Source: Fragum whitleyi (lineage: Eukaryota > Mollusca > Bivalvia > Cardiida > Cardiidae). Taken from it: 64,000 nucleotides of DNA. The position numbers and the translations under genes are program-made. This document shows, piece after piece, positions 11,626-23,442 of this stretch (within the stretch, counting starts at the first letter, position 1; every line of letters begins with the position of its first letter). The notes under the pieces are model-generated. The model was not told where the DNA came from. It did not search any database and saw only the letters and a list, made by a program, of their open reading frames with translations. Location: assembly GCA_948146395.1 (NCBI GenBank), contig OX411552.1, forward strand, positions 11,303,686-11,367,685, written 5' to 3'.

Positions 11626-11895
11626 AGCGCAGTTTAAAGCACATCAGACTCCCGAAATTCCAAAACGGGGCCTCATGTATTCGATCCGCGGCGGCGACAT
11701 ATATCCTTCGATATTGGTACGACATGTATCCAATCTATGGACAGATCATCATAAATATCGACCAGGGGCTGGGCAAGGATAAAGTTGAAATACTGATGCA
11801 CGAAATTATAGAAAAAAAGTAAGATGCTCTAGCCACCGCGATATGACTGAGGAATTTATTAGGCGGCGTAAAAATTACATTCAATCAAACAATAA
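11626..11895 (+). mobile_element. tRNA-headed SINE, diverged
   Basis: The head at 11626-11697 has an A-box-like TAGCGCAGTTTAAAG and a B-box TATTCGATCC. The 3' part (GCTCTAGCCACCGCGATATG, GGCGGCGTAAAAATTACATT) is the same tail as in the SINE at 36651. The middle is highly diverged. Confidence 0.55.
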
Positions 11896-12409
11896 ACGGG
11901 GGATAGAAGTGAAGCACAGGAGCGGTGTGATCATAAAAAAAATACTTTTAGCCCAATCGAAGTTTGAATTCCCTTTTAGACATCCCAGATCACCATCTTC
12001 CATAGATAATATGCAGCCCAGTTTTAGTTAGCCGCGGTCGAAATGATGTTCGCGATATGTTGCCGGCGCCATCAGATTTCACGGTGGGTACTTAAACTAA
12101 CGCGTTTCATTCACTACTCAGATGGATTAAAATTTTGGGTGGAAAAGGGATTAATTTTCTTTTGATATCATTCTATTTTTTTCACGACTTTGTGATTCTT
12201 ACAGTAATGGCCTTATTAAATAATAAAAACGACAACATAATACGCACAAATGTTGCTTCTTTCACAATATTCAACTGCAAAGCGATAAAACAAAAGGAGT
12301 GAAAATGAAAAATACGGAACAAGTTCCTATCATTCAACTAGTACTTTGTATTCCATGTACGCGATTTGTTTATTTCTGTTAATTTATCTTATCTACCTTA
12401 TCACATGCC

Positions 12410-12664
12410 CATATATGTGCGACGCCCCCAGAAGATGGTTAGTTGTTACAGGGGATAATGCAGGGATACATGACAAAACTACTGCTGAGATCCGCCATGG
12501 TTCTTTAACGTGCTCGGTGTAAAGCACCGTCTCACAGGACCTCGGTTTAATGCCTCATCTGAAAGACAATTAGTTTGTTCGTGTGCTAGCCCGGGAATCG
12601 AACCCACACCGTCGACCTTCAATTGTCTTGAAGTCCGGTACTCTACCGACTGAGCTAATCGGGC
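12410..12664 (-). mobile_element. tRNA-headed SINE with MetaSINE-like body, reversed
   Basis: Reverse complement of the SINE at 10202. Head 12588-12664 (B-box GGTTCGATTCC, A-box TAGCTCAGTCGG), then the CTTTCAGATGAGGCATTAAA and CACGTTAAAGAACCATGGCG body. The two copies lie 2.2 kb apart in opposite orientation. Confidence 0.7.
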
Positions 12665-13295
12665 TGATGTACGCGATCACATATGCTGCAATTAGCAATA
12701 TTTTATCTTCGGTTTTAGAAATGAAAATAAATCTCTCATTTTTCTTCCTTTTTTTGTTTTGTTTTGTATTGTTTTAATGGAAATCTGAAATGTAAAACAT
12801 GATCACACTTCATTCGCTCCAAATTATCTTTATTTCAGTAGTATTTAAAATTTTGGATAAAGAATAAATGTGACCTGTGCAATTGCAATTACATTTGTAA
12901 CGCAAATTTGATACTATATATATAATATAAAAACTTGAAGTTGTCGTCGCAATGTGCATTGCTGGATGCCATTACTGTATAACCGGGATTATTAATGATT
13001 GATGCAAAATTATTTATGTTTGACATAATTTGTATTAAACGAGCGCGAATGTAAACATATTTTGGATTGATTCGACTTATACTGGTAAACCAATACTGGA
13101 TTTCTTTCCCTTTTCACATACAGTAAAACTTAAGCGATATTCAATTTAATAGTTGCATTATGTCTTCATGTATTTTGAATCATGATCATTATAGAACTGT
13201 TTCGTCGATTCGCAACCATACTCTCGTTACTCCAGCTTATTCGGGACTGACGAAAGTTTGGTCGTCGGTCGACGGCTTGTTAACTTTTTATACTA
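12665..13295. other. No gene seen
   Basis: AT-rich unique-looking sequence without a supported feature. Confidence 0.35.
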
Positions 13296-13664
13296 CACAG
13301 TACACAACATCATCATAAAATAAACAAGGTGAATGGTTTTGGGATGATTTGGAATGAGTGGAATGAGCGAGTTTTTTTAGTGAAATTAGAGGGAGGTAAT
13401 CCAATATCGCTCATTTTGTTCAGGATGAACAAGATAAGCGATGTATATTACCTCCCTTTTATACAATATGCATACAGGTTCTATGAATAGCTTCCTATTT
13501 CTTCAAGAACAATTCAGACACTTACAATTTCAATATATGTCAGTGGAATCGCGATTTTTATAGCTAAGAGTATTTTAATGAAGTTGTTGTTATATGTTTT
13601 TCAATGAGTTTGAAGCGTTTTTGAATGGTTTGACTGAGTGTTTAGAATAAATGAATGGAGCGCC
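13296..13664 (+). mobile_element. TA-MITE copy F, right end missing
   Basis: Decayed left end (ACACAACATCATCATAAAAT), a good central palindrome (CCAATATCGCTCATTTTG...CAAGATAAGCGATGTATATT) and part of the right arm up to AATGAATGGAGCGCCG, where the family sequence stops. Confidence 0.65.
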
Positions 13665-14542
13665 GAAAATCATGCTTCGAAATAGTTTAAATCGATCGGC
13701 ATTCTATTCCAATCGATCTAATCATTGCGTATTCGTCCAATTCAGCGATATCATAATTCCTCCCCTTTATTTATTTCATTTCGTTGTTCATATGAGAAAG
13801 GGAATCTATTTCTCTCAACTTGAAGTCATTCTTGGTCTAGCTTAAATCAGAAAGGCTCCCGAATGTTTTCAAGTGATAACTAATTACAGATCAAACAAAT
13901 TAAAGCTCATACTGGTGTTTTTTTAATTGATATGCTTGAAATATTTACACCTGATGATATATCATCTAAAGGTAGTTGAACCGTAATAGTTTCACAACAT
14001 TTCGGAACTTCAAATCTTTCACAATGTTGACCAAGGTTTCCTAATGAATATCATGAGGAAACATCGGTTAACACTGTTAAAGTTCATTACGGCCAAAACG
14101 TTGCAGAACTATACGGGTCCACTACCTTAATACAAGATTTACTTTCTTTTCAATTTAGAAAAGATTTTGTTAAATGTCAGCCACTTGACATTGGGCCTCA
14201 TAAACAGGGATAACTAGGGACCGGATGGAGTGGACCCTAAAAAGAATCCCGCTTAGGAGGTCAAACTGCTCTTGACCTTATTCGCGGGTGGTTTATCATC
14301 CTAGGATGCTCGGTGATCTGTCTGGTGTCAAAAGAGCAAATAAACCGTGGTCAGACAGCTGTTGACATGCTCCGTGAAACATTGACCAGCAACTGTTTAG
14401 GGGATTAAATGCAGCTAATAAATTTTTAATGATGGAGGTTGACTGACAATTAAATTGTCAAAACATGGCTTCTGTGTTAAGTAGGCCCGTAAATACTCTC
14501 GGGGGGAAAGATGACCATACGTGTCAAAAATACCCAGTTCTG
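13665..14542. other. No gene seen
   Basis: No ORF with recognisable content. 14160-14450 is less AT-rich and looks unique, but I cannot assign it. Confidence 0.3.
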
Positions 14543-14647
14543 AATTCAGGATGATAAAACGATGCAAACGGTTTGTCAACTATACCCCGCTTTGCAAATG
14601 CACTTTCGTGCAAAGCAGGGTAAAAGTGGAAAACGATTTGCACCGGG
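14543..14647. mobile_element. Short palindromic MITE (TTCAGGATGA family), one end missing
   Basis: Left end TTCAGGATGATAAAACGATG, then the inverted pair TATACCCCGCTTTGCA and TGCAAAGCAGGGTA, then GATTTGCACCGGG. The closing CATCCTGAAC seen in the other copies is lacking. Confidence 0.6.
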
Positions 14648-14947
14648 ATTTAGTTTCTTTGAAATTATATGCCAAACGCACCACAGGTAATATTTCTTTA
14701 AAAATGAAAATCGATTCCTTACACGCATCCAGGAGTTCATAGATACATGAGTATCTTGCATTTATGGCAATTTTTCTTATACTATACAAATATTCATGTG
14801 ATAACATCCAATATGATATTTTTTATGTTATTGCATTGATATTTTTAAAACAGTGACATAATGAGGTTATTTTTAGAAACTTGCATTTCTGTAAGAAACA
14901 TCTACCAAAACAAGGCAAAAAGAGGTTTTAAGATAAATATCATACAC

Positions 14948-15072
14948 ACTTAGAGTATTGTATAAAAAATATCTAACTCGGTTTTGGAATTATAATTTTC
15001 TCGGCAAAGCCTCGACAATTATCAATTCTCCCAACCTCGTTAAATATTTTTTATACAAAACACTAAGCACGT
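14948..15072. repeat. Palindromic MITE-like hairpin
   Basis: CTTAGAGTATTGTATAAAAA at the left is mirrored by TTTTTATACAAAACACTAAG at the right. The inner arms (AATTATAATTTTCTCGGC against GCCTCGACAATTATCAATT) pair as well. About 125 bp, non-coding. Confidence 0.6.
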
Positions 15073-15309
15073 ATTATATGTATCGCAATATTTGCAATAA
15101 ATGGACACCAAAATAGTTCTTACAACCATCCTTAGTGTATTCACCGTTTAAGTGCACCTACGGACTTCAAGCCCTGGGGCTTCGAAATCATATAGGGTTA
15201 AAAGGAATATAAAGCAAGAGTTCTCTTTCATTAAATCTAATGTAAAATATCAGGTCAAAATCCTTTCCAATTTCAGTACAACCATGGAACACAGTACATA
15301 TTTCTTAAC

Positions 15310-16220
15310 GAATGTAGGACGTTTTGGCCACGGACGTTTTGGTCAGGACATTTTGGCCAGGACGTTTTGACCACAATATTTTTCAAAGTAGGACCGTTTG
15401 ACCAAATTCTATTATATGGGTATTGAAAAGATTGTATATAACGATTAAATGTTATTCTTTATTTGTTTCTTCCCATTTCACTATTTGTCCACATGAGAAT
15501 TGTAGTTTCAAGATAAAAATATTATACCATTAACAAAATTGTGTGAGATAAGGAATTAATTTCCTCAGAGAAATATACATTTTTGGCCATATATTTGATA
15601 GGGAAAAATTCTCTTAATCTTTATTAAATTGTTTTTAATTATCAATTAAATGTTGAATATTAAGTTTTGCCAACTTTCTTTGATCTACATGTAGCAACTT
15701 CTGTTTTATCTTTTGTTATTTTACTGGGTATTATTGGTGTTCTTACATTCCTAGTTGATAGTTAATTTGATTTAATAATCATAGTCTAATTCTTTTGGCC
15801 AACAGAAATGATCTATGGTAATTGTGCTTTCTAAAAATATTTCAATGTTGTTTTTATATGTTATGTTTTCATATAATTTCTGAAAGAAATATAAGAAATA
15901 TATTTTTTGTAAACTTTATATCATCAATATTTCATATTAATTTCAATTAATTTATTATCATTGTAAAGTAGGTGAGTCCCAAATTAGGGATATTTTTATT
16001 CTTCTTCAGAATGCATCAAAAAGGTAAAAAATATCAATAATATTATCTAAATGAATAAAAAAACAACTATAAAATGATGAAAATTTCTTACAATGACTTA
16101 TTCTCCCAACATTTTTTTTTTTTTTTGCCAAAAGGTCCTATTATGAAAAATATTGTGGCCAAAGCGTCCGTGGCCAAAACGTCCTGGCCAAAATGTCCGA
16201 GGCCAAAACGTCCATCCACC
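15310..16220. mobile_element. Non-autonomous DNA transposon with repeat-built ends and 9-bp target duplication
   Basis: A 911-bp element is flanked on both sides by TTTCTTAAC (15301-15309 and 16221-16229). Each end is roughly 90-95 bp of inverted repeat made of degenerate units of GGACGTTTTGGCC (15317-15405, mirrored at 16130-16218). The interior is very AT-rich with no coding capacity. A 9-bp duplication with long inverted ends fits Mutator-like elements; other superfamilies with 8-10-bp duplications are possible. Confidence 0.75.
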
Positions 16221-16229
16221 TTTCTTAAC

Positions 16230-17218
16230 ATATCTACCAATACTGAGACGAAAAACGATTTTTCCAATGGACCTCGTGCTTACTGTTTTTTTTATTATTA
16301 TTATTCTTTTTTCTAAAAATGAAATGAACCAGAAAAATTCTAAAATTGGTTTTCAGAATCCTTATAATAATTTGTGTATTGTTAAGGCTAAGCAACCTCT
16401 TCCTAGCCGCTGTTCCTAGAGTACTGTTACCTTTCGAATATGACATTTAGGTTGTTAGCATGCGCAGTTTTGTAGACACGCTTGCACTAGAAAACCTATA
16501 CGTTATTTCTACGTCTACAAAAATTGAACCTGGGCTATATGTATATATCTCTGATCTAAGTCTCAGCTTGAACATTTTCTCTTAGAATATCAATGTCATG
16601 CTGTATTGTAAAATAAGGGTGAACAACTGGTGTGGTCAATTTTAACTGGCCTATTGTACGGTAATACATAAACAATTACAAAACCGGCCATTATAGCAAC
16701 TTTTAGGAGTGTTAAGTCCCTCACTAAATTGAAATTAAATTGGAAACGCTGGAACACGTGCGAGCAATTAAACTGACTTAAATTAATATGTTCTGATCCT
16801 CAATTCAGACAGGAGCATTGTTTGCTTTTAACAAGTTCGCTTCAATCCCTGACAGGAAAATGGAACGTTTCATTGGTCAATATTGTCACGGGGCAACACT
16901 CCGCCATTGTTAAAACGCGATGGTTAAATAAACATTGACAATCTAAATTTAAACGAAATTATATAATTTCACCGCCATGACATTTATATTAACATTTGGC
17001 TTTTTGGTGATCTCTCGAGAGCAGAATAAAGATTTATCCAAATCGCATTATCTTAATCTTAATTGGTTTCAATTTTGTGAATGTGACTTTAAAAGTCAAA
17101 ATTACAGATGGTAACATAATCAACATCTTTTAAGCATTGGTTTGTTTGTGAACATGGTCTTTTTTATTTATATGCTCATCGTGAAAATGTTCCATAATTT
17201 CTTTTCCCGATCTCTTTT
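16230..17218. other. No gene seen
   Basis: AT-rich intergenic sequence with a TTATTATTATT tract near 16290. Nothing else supported. Confidence 0.35.
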
Positions 17219-17342
17219 GCGTTCAGGATGATAAACAGTGCAAACTGTTTGCAAAATATACCACGCTTTCCACGTGCACTTGCGTGTAAAGCGGGTGTAA
17301 TTCAAAGAAGAACAGTTTGTACCGTTTTTCCATCCTGAACGC
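17219..17342. mobile_element. Short palindromic MITE (TTCAGGATGA family), complete
   Basis: Ends GCGTTCAGGATGAT and CCATCCTGAACGC are inverted. Inside are TGCAAACTGTTTGC, the CGCTTTCCACG...GTAAAGCGGG pair and AACAGTTTGTACCG. About 124 bp. Confidence 0.65.
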
Positions 17343-17457
17343 AGGGCTGGTGTATTAAGCTGTTTTACTGATTTTCGGAATCTGATAAAACGCATTATTA
17401 TCATCATTTAATGTAGCAATTTTATTATGAAATGCACTACTTTTATCTCACTAGTAT

Positions 17458-17727
17458 GGGTTCGTTACACACATTTTGCTGTTAGATAAACCTTCTCATT
17501 TACTGAATACAACATTTTTTGTACCATTTTATTCATACATATTCTTACTAAAAATATTCTCGGAAATAAAATATTCAAAAACAAGGCAATACAGAAGAAA
17601 TACCTCATTGGAAATGGCAAAGTTCGTAAATTTGCGAACTTTGCAATGTTCATGCCGTATTTCTAAATGCTGTAATTTAACGATTCTGTAAACTAGTAGG
17701 GTTTTCATACAGCAAAATGCGAGTAAC
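17458..17727. mobile_element. MITE with inverted ends around GTTACTCGCATTTTGCTGT
   Basis: Left end GTTCGTTACACACATTTTGC matches the reverse of the right end GCAAAATGCGAGTAACAAAC. A second hairpin sits inside (CAAAGTTCGTAAATTTGCGA...CTTTG, about 17609-17645). Non-coding. Confidence 0.55.
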
Positions 17728-18239
17728 AAACACACAAAAGTGTTACAACAGTTGTGCATTTCATATTAAAATAAATTCTCAATTAATAATGCGTTTATCA
17801 AACATGCTTAAAAAAGAAAGAAAACTTGACTTTTTATCCCCATAGCCAGCATTAGCTGTTTGACTTGGATCAGCTATTTACACACTACCAAGACAGTCCT
17901 TTTCGCCGGACGGATCACAAATTTATTGGTGATGTACGTTAATTTATGTATGCATGTGTAGAATATCCGACTGTTGATTCGGTTTGCAACATTAGATACA
18001 CAAGCCTTACATCGGACTTTGTCAAAACTTGTTCAACGTAATGATAAATCCAAATTCATAATAAAAACATGTTTAATGTTACCATTGCGCTCATATTCTC
18101 TAAGATGGACGATGATCCTTTGTTAACAGTTGTCAAAAACATGTAAAACGAACCGTTTACCCATTAGGACTCCGGTATCTTGAATATATTTTATCATTTT
18201 AATGTTGACTTTGTCCGTCAAAGGAATTAGTGTTTTCTG

Positions 18240-18535
18240 ACTTGGTTAATAAGAGTGGTGGTCGCAAAATACACGTTTTGTTTACAAACTAGAAACATAG
18301 TATTGATCGAATATTTATGTAATTGCAAATTACCCAATAATTCTAAGTTTTCAAAACTCAATTGAATCGTCTCACTGAGTCGATTCAAGTGAGTTTTACG
18401 ACAAAGAATTCATTCATCATAATATTTAGACTAATAATATCTACTTTCTTAGATATGTTGATTTAAAGAAGGGGATTTTTGAAAACGGTCACTTAATAGA
18501 ATTGTTCGCTAAATAGGCGCGGTCACTCGAGCAAG
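18240..18535 (+). repeat. Single diverged unit of the repeat tandemly arrayed at 42595
   Basis: Shares ACACGTTTTGTTTACAAAC, CAAAACTCAATTGAATCGTC and the GTCTCACTGAGTCGATTC hairpin with the intron 3 array of the ANKUB1-like gene, and has the same 3' extension (GGTCACTTAATAGAATTG). Confidence 0.5.
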
Positions 18536-18627
18536 ATGTATATGTTTAGTAGAAAATACTAGAAATAATTCCACAAGCATTATACCTCTTTTTCTACTTA
18601 AAATATTGATCCCCCCTTTCCAGCATC

Positions 18628-20095
18628 TAACATCCGAGCTTTGGCACCAACATTCAGTTTCATTTACCTAATTTCTAGATGTTCCCTTTCTTCAAGATAT
18701 GTAACATTGCTATGTACTTATCCGTGAATAAACAGTAATTATTCTCTGGGATTACCTCCTATCTTGTCACGTCTTTGGTTACTCCTAGCTGTTAAATACA
18801 TAAATTTGTCAACCAGCTATAAATAAAAAGGGTAAATAAAAGTTTTTTTAAGATTTCTATTTAATTCTTGTGATGCACCGGATGAATTGATATTGAGATT
18901 ATTTTCTGACCAATCAGAATAAGCCGAGTCAATTCAAGCGCATATCTTTTTTTAAGGTATAGATTTACAAGTGAAAATGGGTGATCAAATGTCAATTTTG
19001 TCTATACAGGTATAGACAAAATTGACAATTGATCACTCATTTAATCACTAACATCCGACTGTTGACACCAGTAAGCACCGTTTTTACCAGTCTCATTTTC
19101 CGAATTTCTAGATGTTCCATTTCTTCAAGATATGAAAAATTGGTATACTTATCCGTGAATAAGCAATAATTATTCTCTGGGATTACCGCCTATCTTGTCA
19201 CGTCTTTAGTTACTCCTAGCTGTTATATACATAAATATGTCAACCACCTATGAAACAGGGGTAAATCAAAGATTTTTCAAGATATCTATTTAACTCTTGT
19301 GATATACCGGATGAATTGTTACACATATTTTTTTTCTGTTCAAAAAAGCCGGGTCATTTCAAGCGCATCTTATGTTTGAACCAAGTTAAAGTGGGTGATC
19401 AAATGTCAATTTCGTCTATACAGGTATAGACAAAATTGACAATTGAGCACTCATTTAATCACTAACATCCGATCGTTGGCACTATTAAGCGCTGTTTTTA
19501 CTAATCTGATATACCGAATTTCTAGATAGTCCCTTTCTTTAAGAGATGTAACATTTCTATACTTATCCGTGAATAAATAATAATTATTCTCTAGAATTAC
19601 CGCCTATCTTGTCACGTCTTTAGTCACTCTTAGCTGTTATATACATACATATGTCAACCACCTATAAAACAGAGGGTAAATCAAACAAAGCATTTTTTTA
19701 AGATTTCTTTTTATCACTCGTGATATACCGATTGAATTGATACAGAGATTTTTTTCTGTCCAATCATAACAAACCGAGTCATTTCAAGCGCATATTATTT
19801 TTTAACCAAGATTTACAAGTGAAAGAAGGAGATCAAATGTCAATTTTGTCTATACAGGTATAGACAAAATTGACAATTGATCACTCATTTAATCAATAAC
19901 ATCCGATCGTTGGCACTATTAAGCGCTGCTTTTACCAGTCTCATTTACCGAATTTCTAGATGGCCCCTTTCTTTAAGATATGTAACATTGCTATACTTAT
20001 CTGCGAATAAATAATAATTATTCTCTAGGATTACCGCCTTTCTTTAGTTACTCGTAGATGTTATATTCATAAATGTGTCAACCACCAATATAACT
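18628..20095 (+). repeat. Tandem array of about 420-bp units, each with a strong hairpin
   Basis: Units start at TAACATCCGA near 18628, 19048, 19463 and 19899 (lengths about 420, 415 and 436, then a partial). Each complete unit holds the palindrome GTCAATTTTGTCTATACAGG...TATAGACAAAATTGAC inside GTGATCAAAT...ATTGATCACTC, plus TTCTAGATGTTCCC and ATTATTCTCTGGGATTACC blocks. The hairpin alone also occurs at 24160 and 37440. Non-coding. Confidence 0.75.
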
Positions 20096-20948
20096 GGGCT
20101 AAACCTAAATCGCTTTAAATTCTTTATAAACCTCTAGTTTTTTTTTCAATGTTACATAGTCTTATAGAGTGTCATGATAATGTTTTTGTCTTTTTAATTC
20201 CAAAATCAGAACTGATTTTGATTTTCTACAAACCTCTGGTGTTATAGCAGTTTAAATGATTCAACGTCTTCTAGAGTGTCATTATAATGTTTTTGCCTTT
20301 TTTTAAAAAAATTTATCTGAAATGAAATGCGCCATGTCAATTTAAGCAGAGCTCGCTGTACGACGGAATGCTTTTTTTTTCTCTCTTTTTTTGGGGAGGG
20401 GGAACATAAATTTCGGTATTCTTCTTATTATGATATATTCATGAATATAGAAATCGACGTATGATTGTTGAGTATATATATTGAGTTCCAAAAGAAAGTG
20501 CGCACTCTCATTTTTTTCGATTTTTTTACGAACAATTAAGAACTCTCGCTTGTGAAATTAATTGCATATTCTAGATATGGCCCTTTAGAAACGAGGCATA
20601 CAATCCGATTTCGATATTGTTGCATTTACTTTGAACACATGGTCGGCACATATGGTAATAATTTTTGCCCTCCTAAAATTTATTTTCTAGTTAAAGAAAA
20701 TTGCCTATTTGGCATTTCCTAGTTTGACTAGGGAGTCCATACATTTTCCAAACGGAAGCCTAAGATTTGCATATAGACGTTACGTGTTCGCCAACGTTAG
20801 ACATCGCTACATTGATTGGACAGTAACGTCAGATCGAAGCAATGGCGTTCTGCATTTTTTTTTAAATTTTTTATACCTAAAACAAGGACACGAAAGCGGA
20901 TACAAAAGATTTCTAATGGAGTGTAATTGCTTATTTATTTTCATGGAA
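20096..20948. other. No gene seen
   Basis: Contains a loose internal repeat (GAGTGTCATGATAATGTTTTTG near 20167 and GAGTGTCATTATAATGTTTTTG near 20274). An open frame that begins at 20709 runs into a SINE tail and is not called. Confidence 0.35.
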
Positions 20949-21110
20949 AGTTTTCTGTGGTGGTGCTGTTGTGAGAAATGTTATGGTAGTACTGGTGAAA
21001 GAAATACCAAGAATCCATTCCTAGGTTCCTAGGTGTTCCAGCCGCCACGATATGACTGAAGGATTATCAAGAACGGAACCAAGCCGAATTCGAACAACCA
21101 AACAAAAAAG
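20949..21110 (+). mobile_element. SINE 3' fragment
   Basis: GTACTGGTGAAAGAAATACC, AAGAATCCATTCCTAGG and GTTCCAGCCGCCACGATATG match the 3' half of the SINE at 36651. No head. Confidence 0.5.
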
Positions 21111-23003
21111 AAAGGAAGGTTAGTCAAAACGAACAGTGTATCCTTCTATCATGTTGTTTTCCACCGTAAGAATCCAAATCCGCCTTACAGATATAGCACT
21201 GTATAAATGAAGCTTGCGTCCTTTCTTTATATTTCGGGGATAATACTTTACAATGTATGTTTATTCATGAAAAATAAATAAAATGACGTTTTAAGACGAA
21301 GGAATTTTAATATATCGGTTTTAAAGTCCCGAAAATTACGTGCAAAATACGAGGTGCGTCTGCATAAAATACTGGTACGGTTTCAACATGAAACTTTGCG
21401 AGACCTCTGCTCATTTACATACTGTACATATATACTTGTCGACTTCAAAGAGTTTTATAAACGCAAGAAGTCAATATATAGCCATGGAGTAACCCCAATC
21501 GAAGACATCCTACGGTTTCATACTTACTGTAGATTCTAAACTGTAACACATAGTATTTATTTGTTTGATAGATGTTATTAATATCACAACAAATTACTAT
21601 TGGTTGCAATTTCATCACGATACACGCATTAATGAACACATGTATATTTTATAATCAAACTTTACCTTTAGCCCTAATTAAACATCAAGACATTCTTATT
21701 AGTTTAGATTGGCCTCTTATTTCCTACAAGATTGCCCATTCTTCTTTCCTCTGCCTTGGTATGTTCCCCCGTTCTTTTTCGAAGCACCGCACTGTATAGG
21801 CGTTGAATCAATGTGTCTGACCTGTTTAAAAAAAGACTTTATGCACAACACTAAATATAATCCACATCAAACATTAAAATATCAAAATATAAGATTATAA
21901 GGTTTTAAAAATAAGATAATCATTTAAAACATCGAGTTTTCAGCAAAAAAGGATCTAATCCCAGTCTCACTATTCTTATGAGAAGGTTAGCAAGGTATAA
22001 AGGGAAAGCTAAGAACTATACACAACACCTAAGATTATAAGAGCAGTACATCCATATATATATGAGATTAAAAAATAAAAGTAGTAAATTTTGCATTTTG
22101 TACTCTGAATACTTTATATCTTATATCATTCTAATTAGTATTAAAACTTTCTCACGATGTAAAAATAAAAAGAAAAGAAGATAAAAAATAATATTGACTA
22201 AGAGTGACATTCATGATTATTAAAAATGCTGCTTTTGCTTTCTTTCTTAATAATAAATGTACATTTGTTATTATAATTTGTTTTTAACTTTGTTTTTGTA
22301 TCATACGGTTGCTTTTGTATATAATGTTCATGAGCTATATAATTATGGTACTTTATTTAACTGTGCCCAGGTTTTTATTGTATAGATTATTGGTTTTATC
22401 TGAAGTCAGTAATTTAGCACCTTTGCATAAACCCTCTTAGTTTGCAACCATTAAATACGATCAGAAAAGCATGTGAAACACGACGCCATTGACATCTGTT
22501 AGCAAGCCGTCCTGTATCAGTTTTACTCGGGTTGTACCTTATCGACGAACTCATCTCTTGCTACGACAAAAATGAATTAAAAAACCGATATCAATTATCT
22601 CAAAATTTTAATATCTTTAATCCATAATTCCCTAAAATGTCAAATTACCCATGAAATAGGTGTCAGAAGATAAAATCTGATAGACGGCTCTTGAATTTGA
22701 ATAACAATAATGGCGGTTACAAAGCTAGCTGATTAGTTTCGTATTTTATTACAAGGATGGCAGTACCACGGGTAGCTGATTAGTTTCGAATATTAGAATC
22801 ATATCCGCCTTCTGGGAGAATAAATTATGCATATTTGCTGCTTTATGTAGATTTATGATACTTCTTATCAGTAAAAAAGAATACTAATTTTGCTTGTTTA
22901 TGTGTTGCTAATGCCTTCTTAAAGAGGGCTCACATTGGCATCAATCAACAATTTCTATCATATATATTGTATTCGTAGCCCCTACAAGCTCGTAAGTGCT
23001 TAT
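21111..23003. other. No gene seen
   Basis: AT-rich, with scattered short open frames that show no domain or repeat identity. Confidence 0.3.
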
Positions 23004-23442
23004 ACAGTTAATTACATCGTGAAATTGACATTTAACTCAATCAAAACCATTCTAAATCGCTCACTCAGCGCTCCATTCAATCATTACAGACACTCACCCA
23101 AACCATTCAAAACGCTCCAAACTCACTGAAAAACATAAAACAACAACTTCGTTAAAAATAAAAAATAGTTAGGGATAAATCGGTATTTCACTTATTTAAT
23201 TGAAATTGAAAGCGTCTGATAGGGTCTTGAAGAAATATGGGGCTATCTTTAGAACTTGTGTGCATATTTTATTAAAGGGAGTTTATCAATATTGCTAATT
23301 TTGTTCATTCTGGACAAAATTTGCAATACTGGATTACCTCCCATTAAATTCACTCAAAAGTCGCTCCACACATTCATTCAATTTCATTCATAAATCATTC
23401 CAAAATCAATCACCTTGTCAATTTCACGATGTTGTTAACTGT
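23004..23442 (-). mobile_element. TA-MITE copy G, near full length, reversed
   Basis: TA-ACAGTTAATTACATCGTG at the left and TTTCACGATGTTGTTAACTG-TA at the right, with central GGAGTTTATCAATATTGCTA and reversed arms. Confidence 0.75.

Noticed and set aside
18628..20095. CRISPR-like spaced repeats
   Set aside because: Units are about 420 bp with similar sequence throughout, in eukaryotic repeat context; this is a satellite-like array.
20709..21032. 107-codon open frame
   Set aside because: Its 3' part is SINE sequence and its 5' part has no recognisable content.
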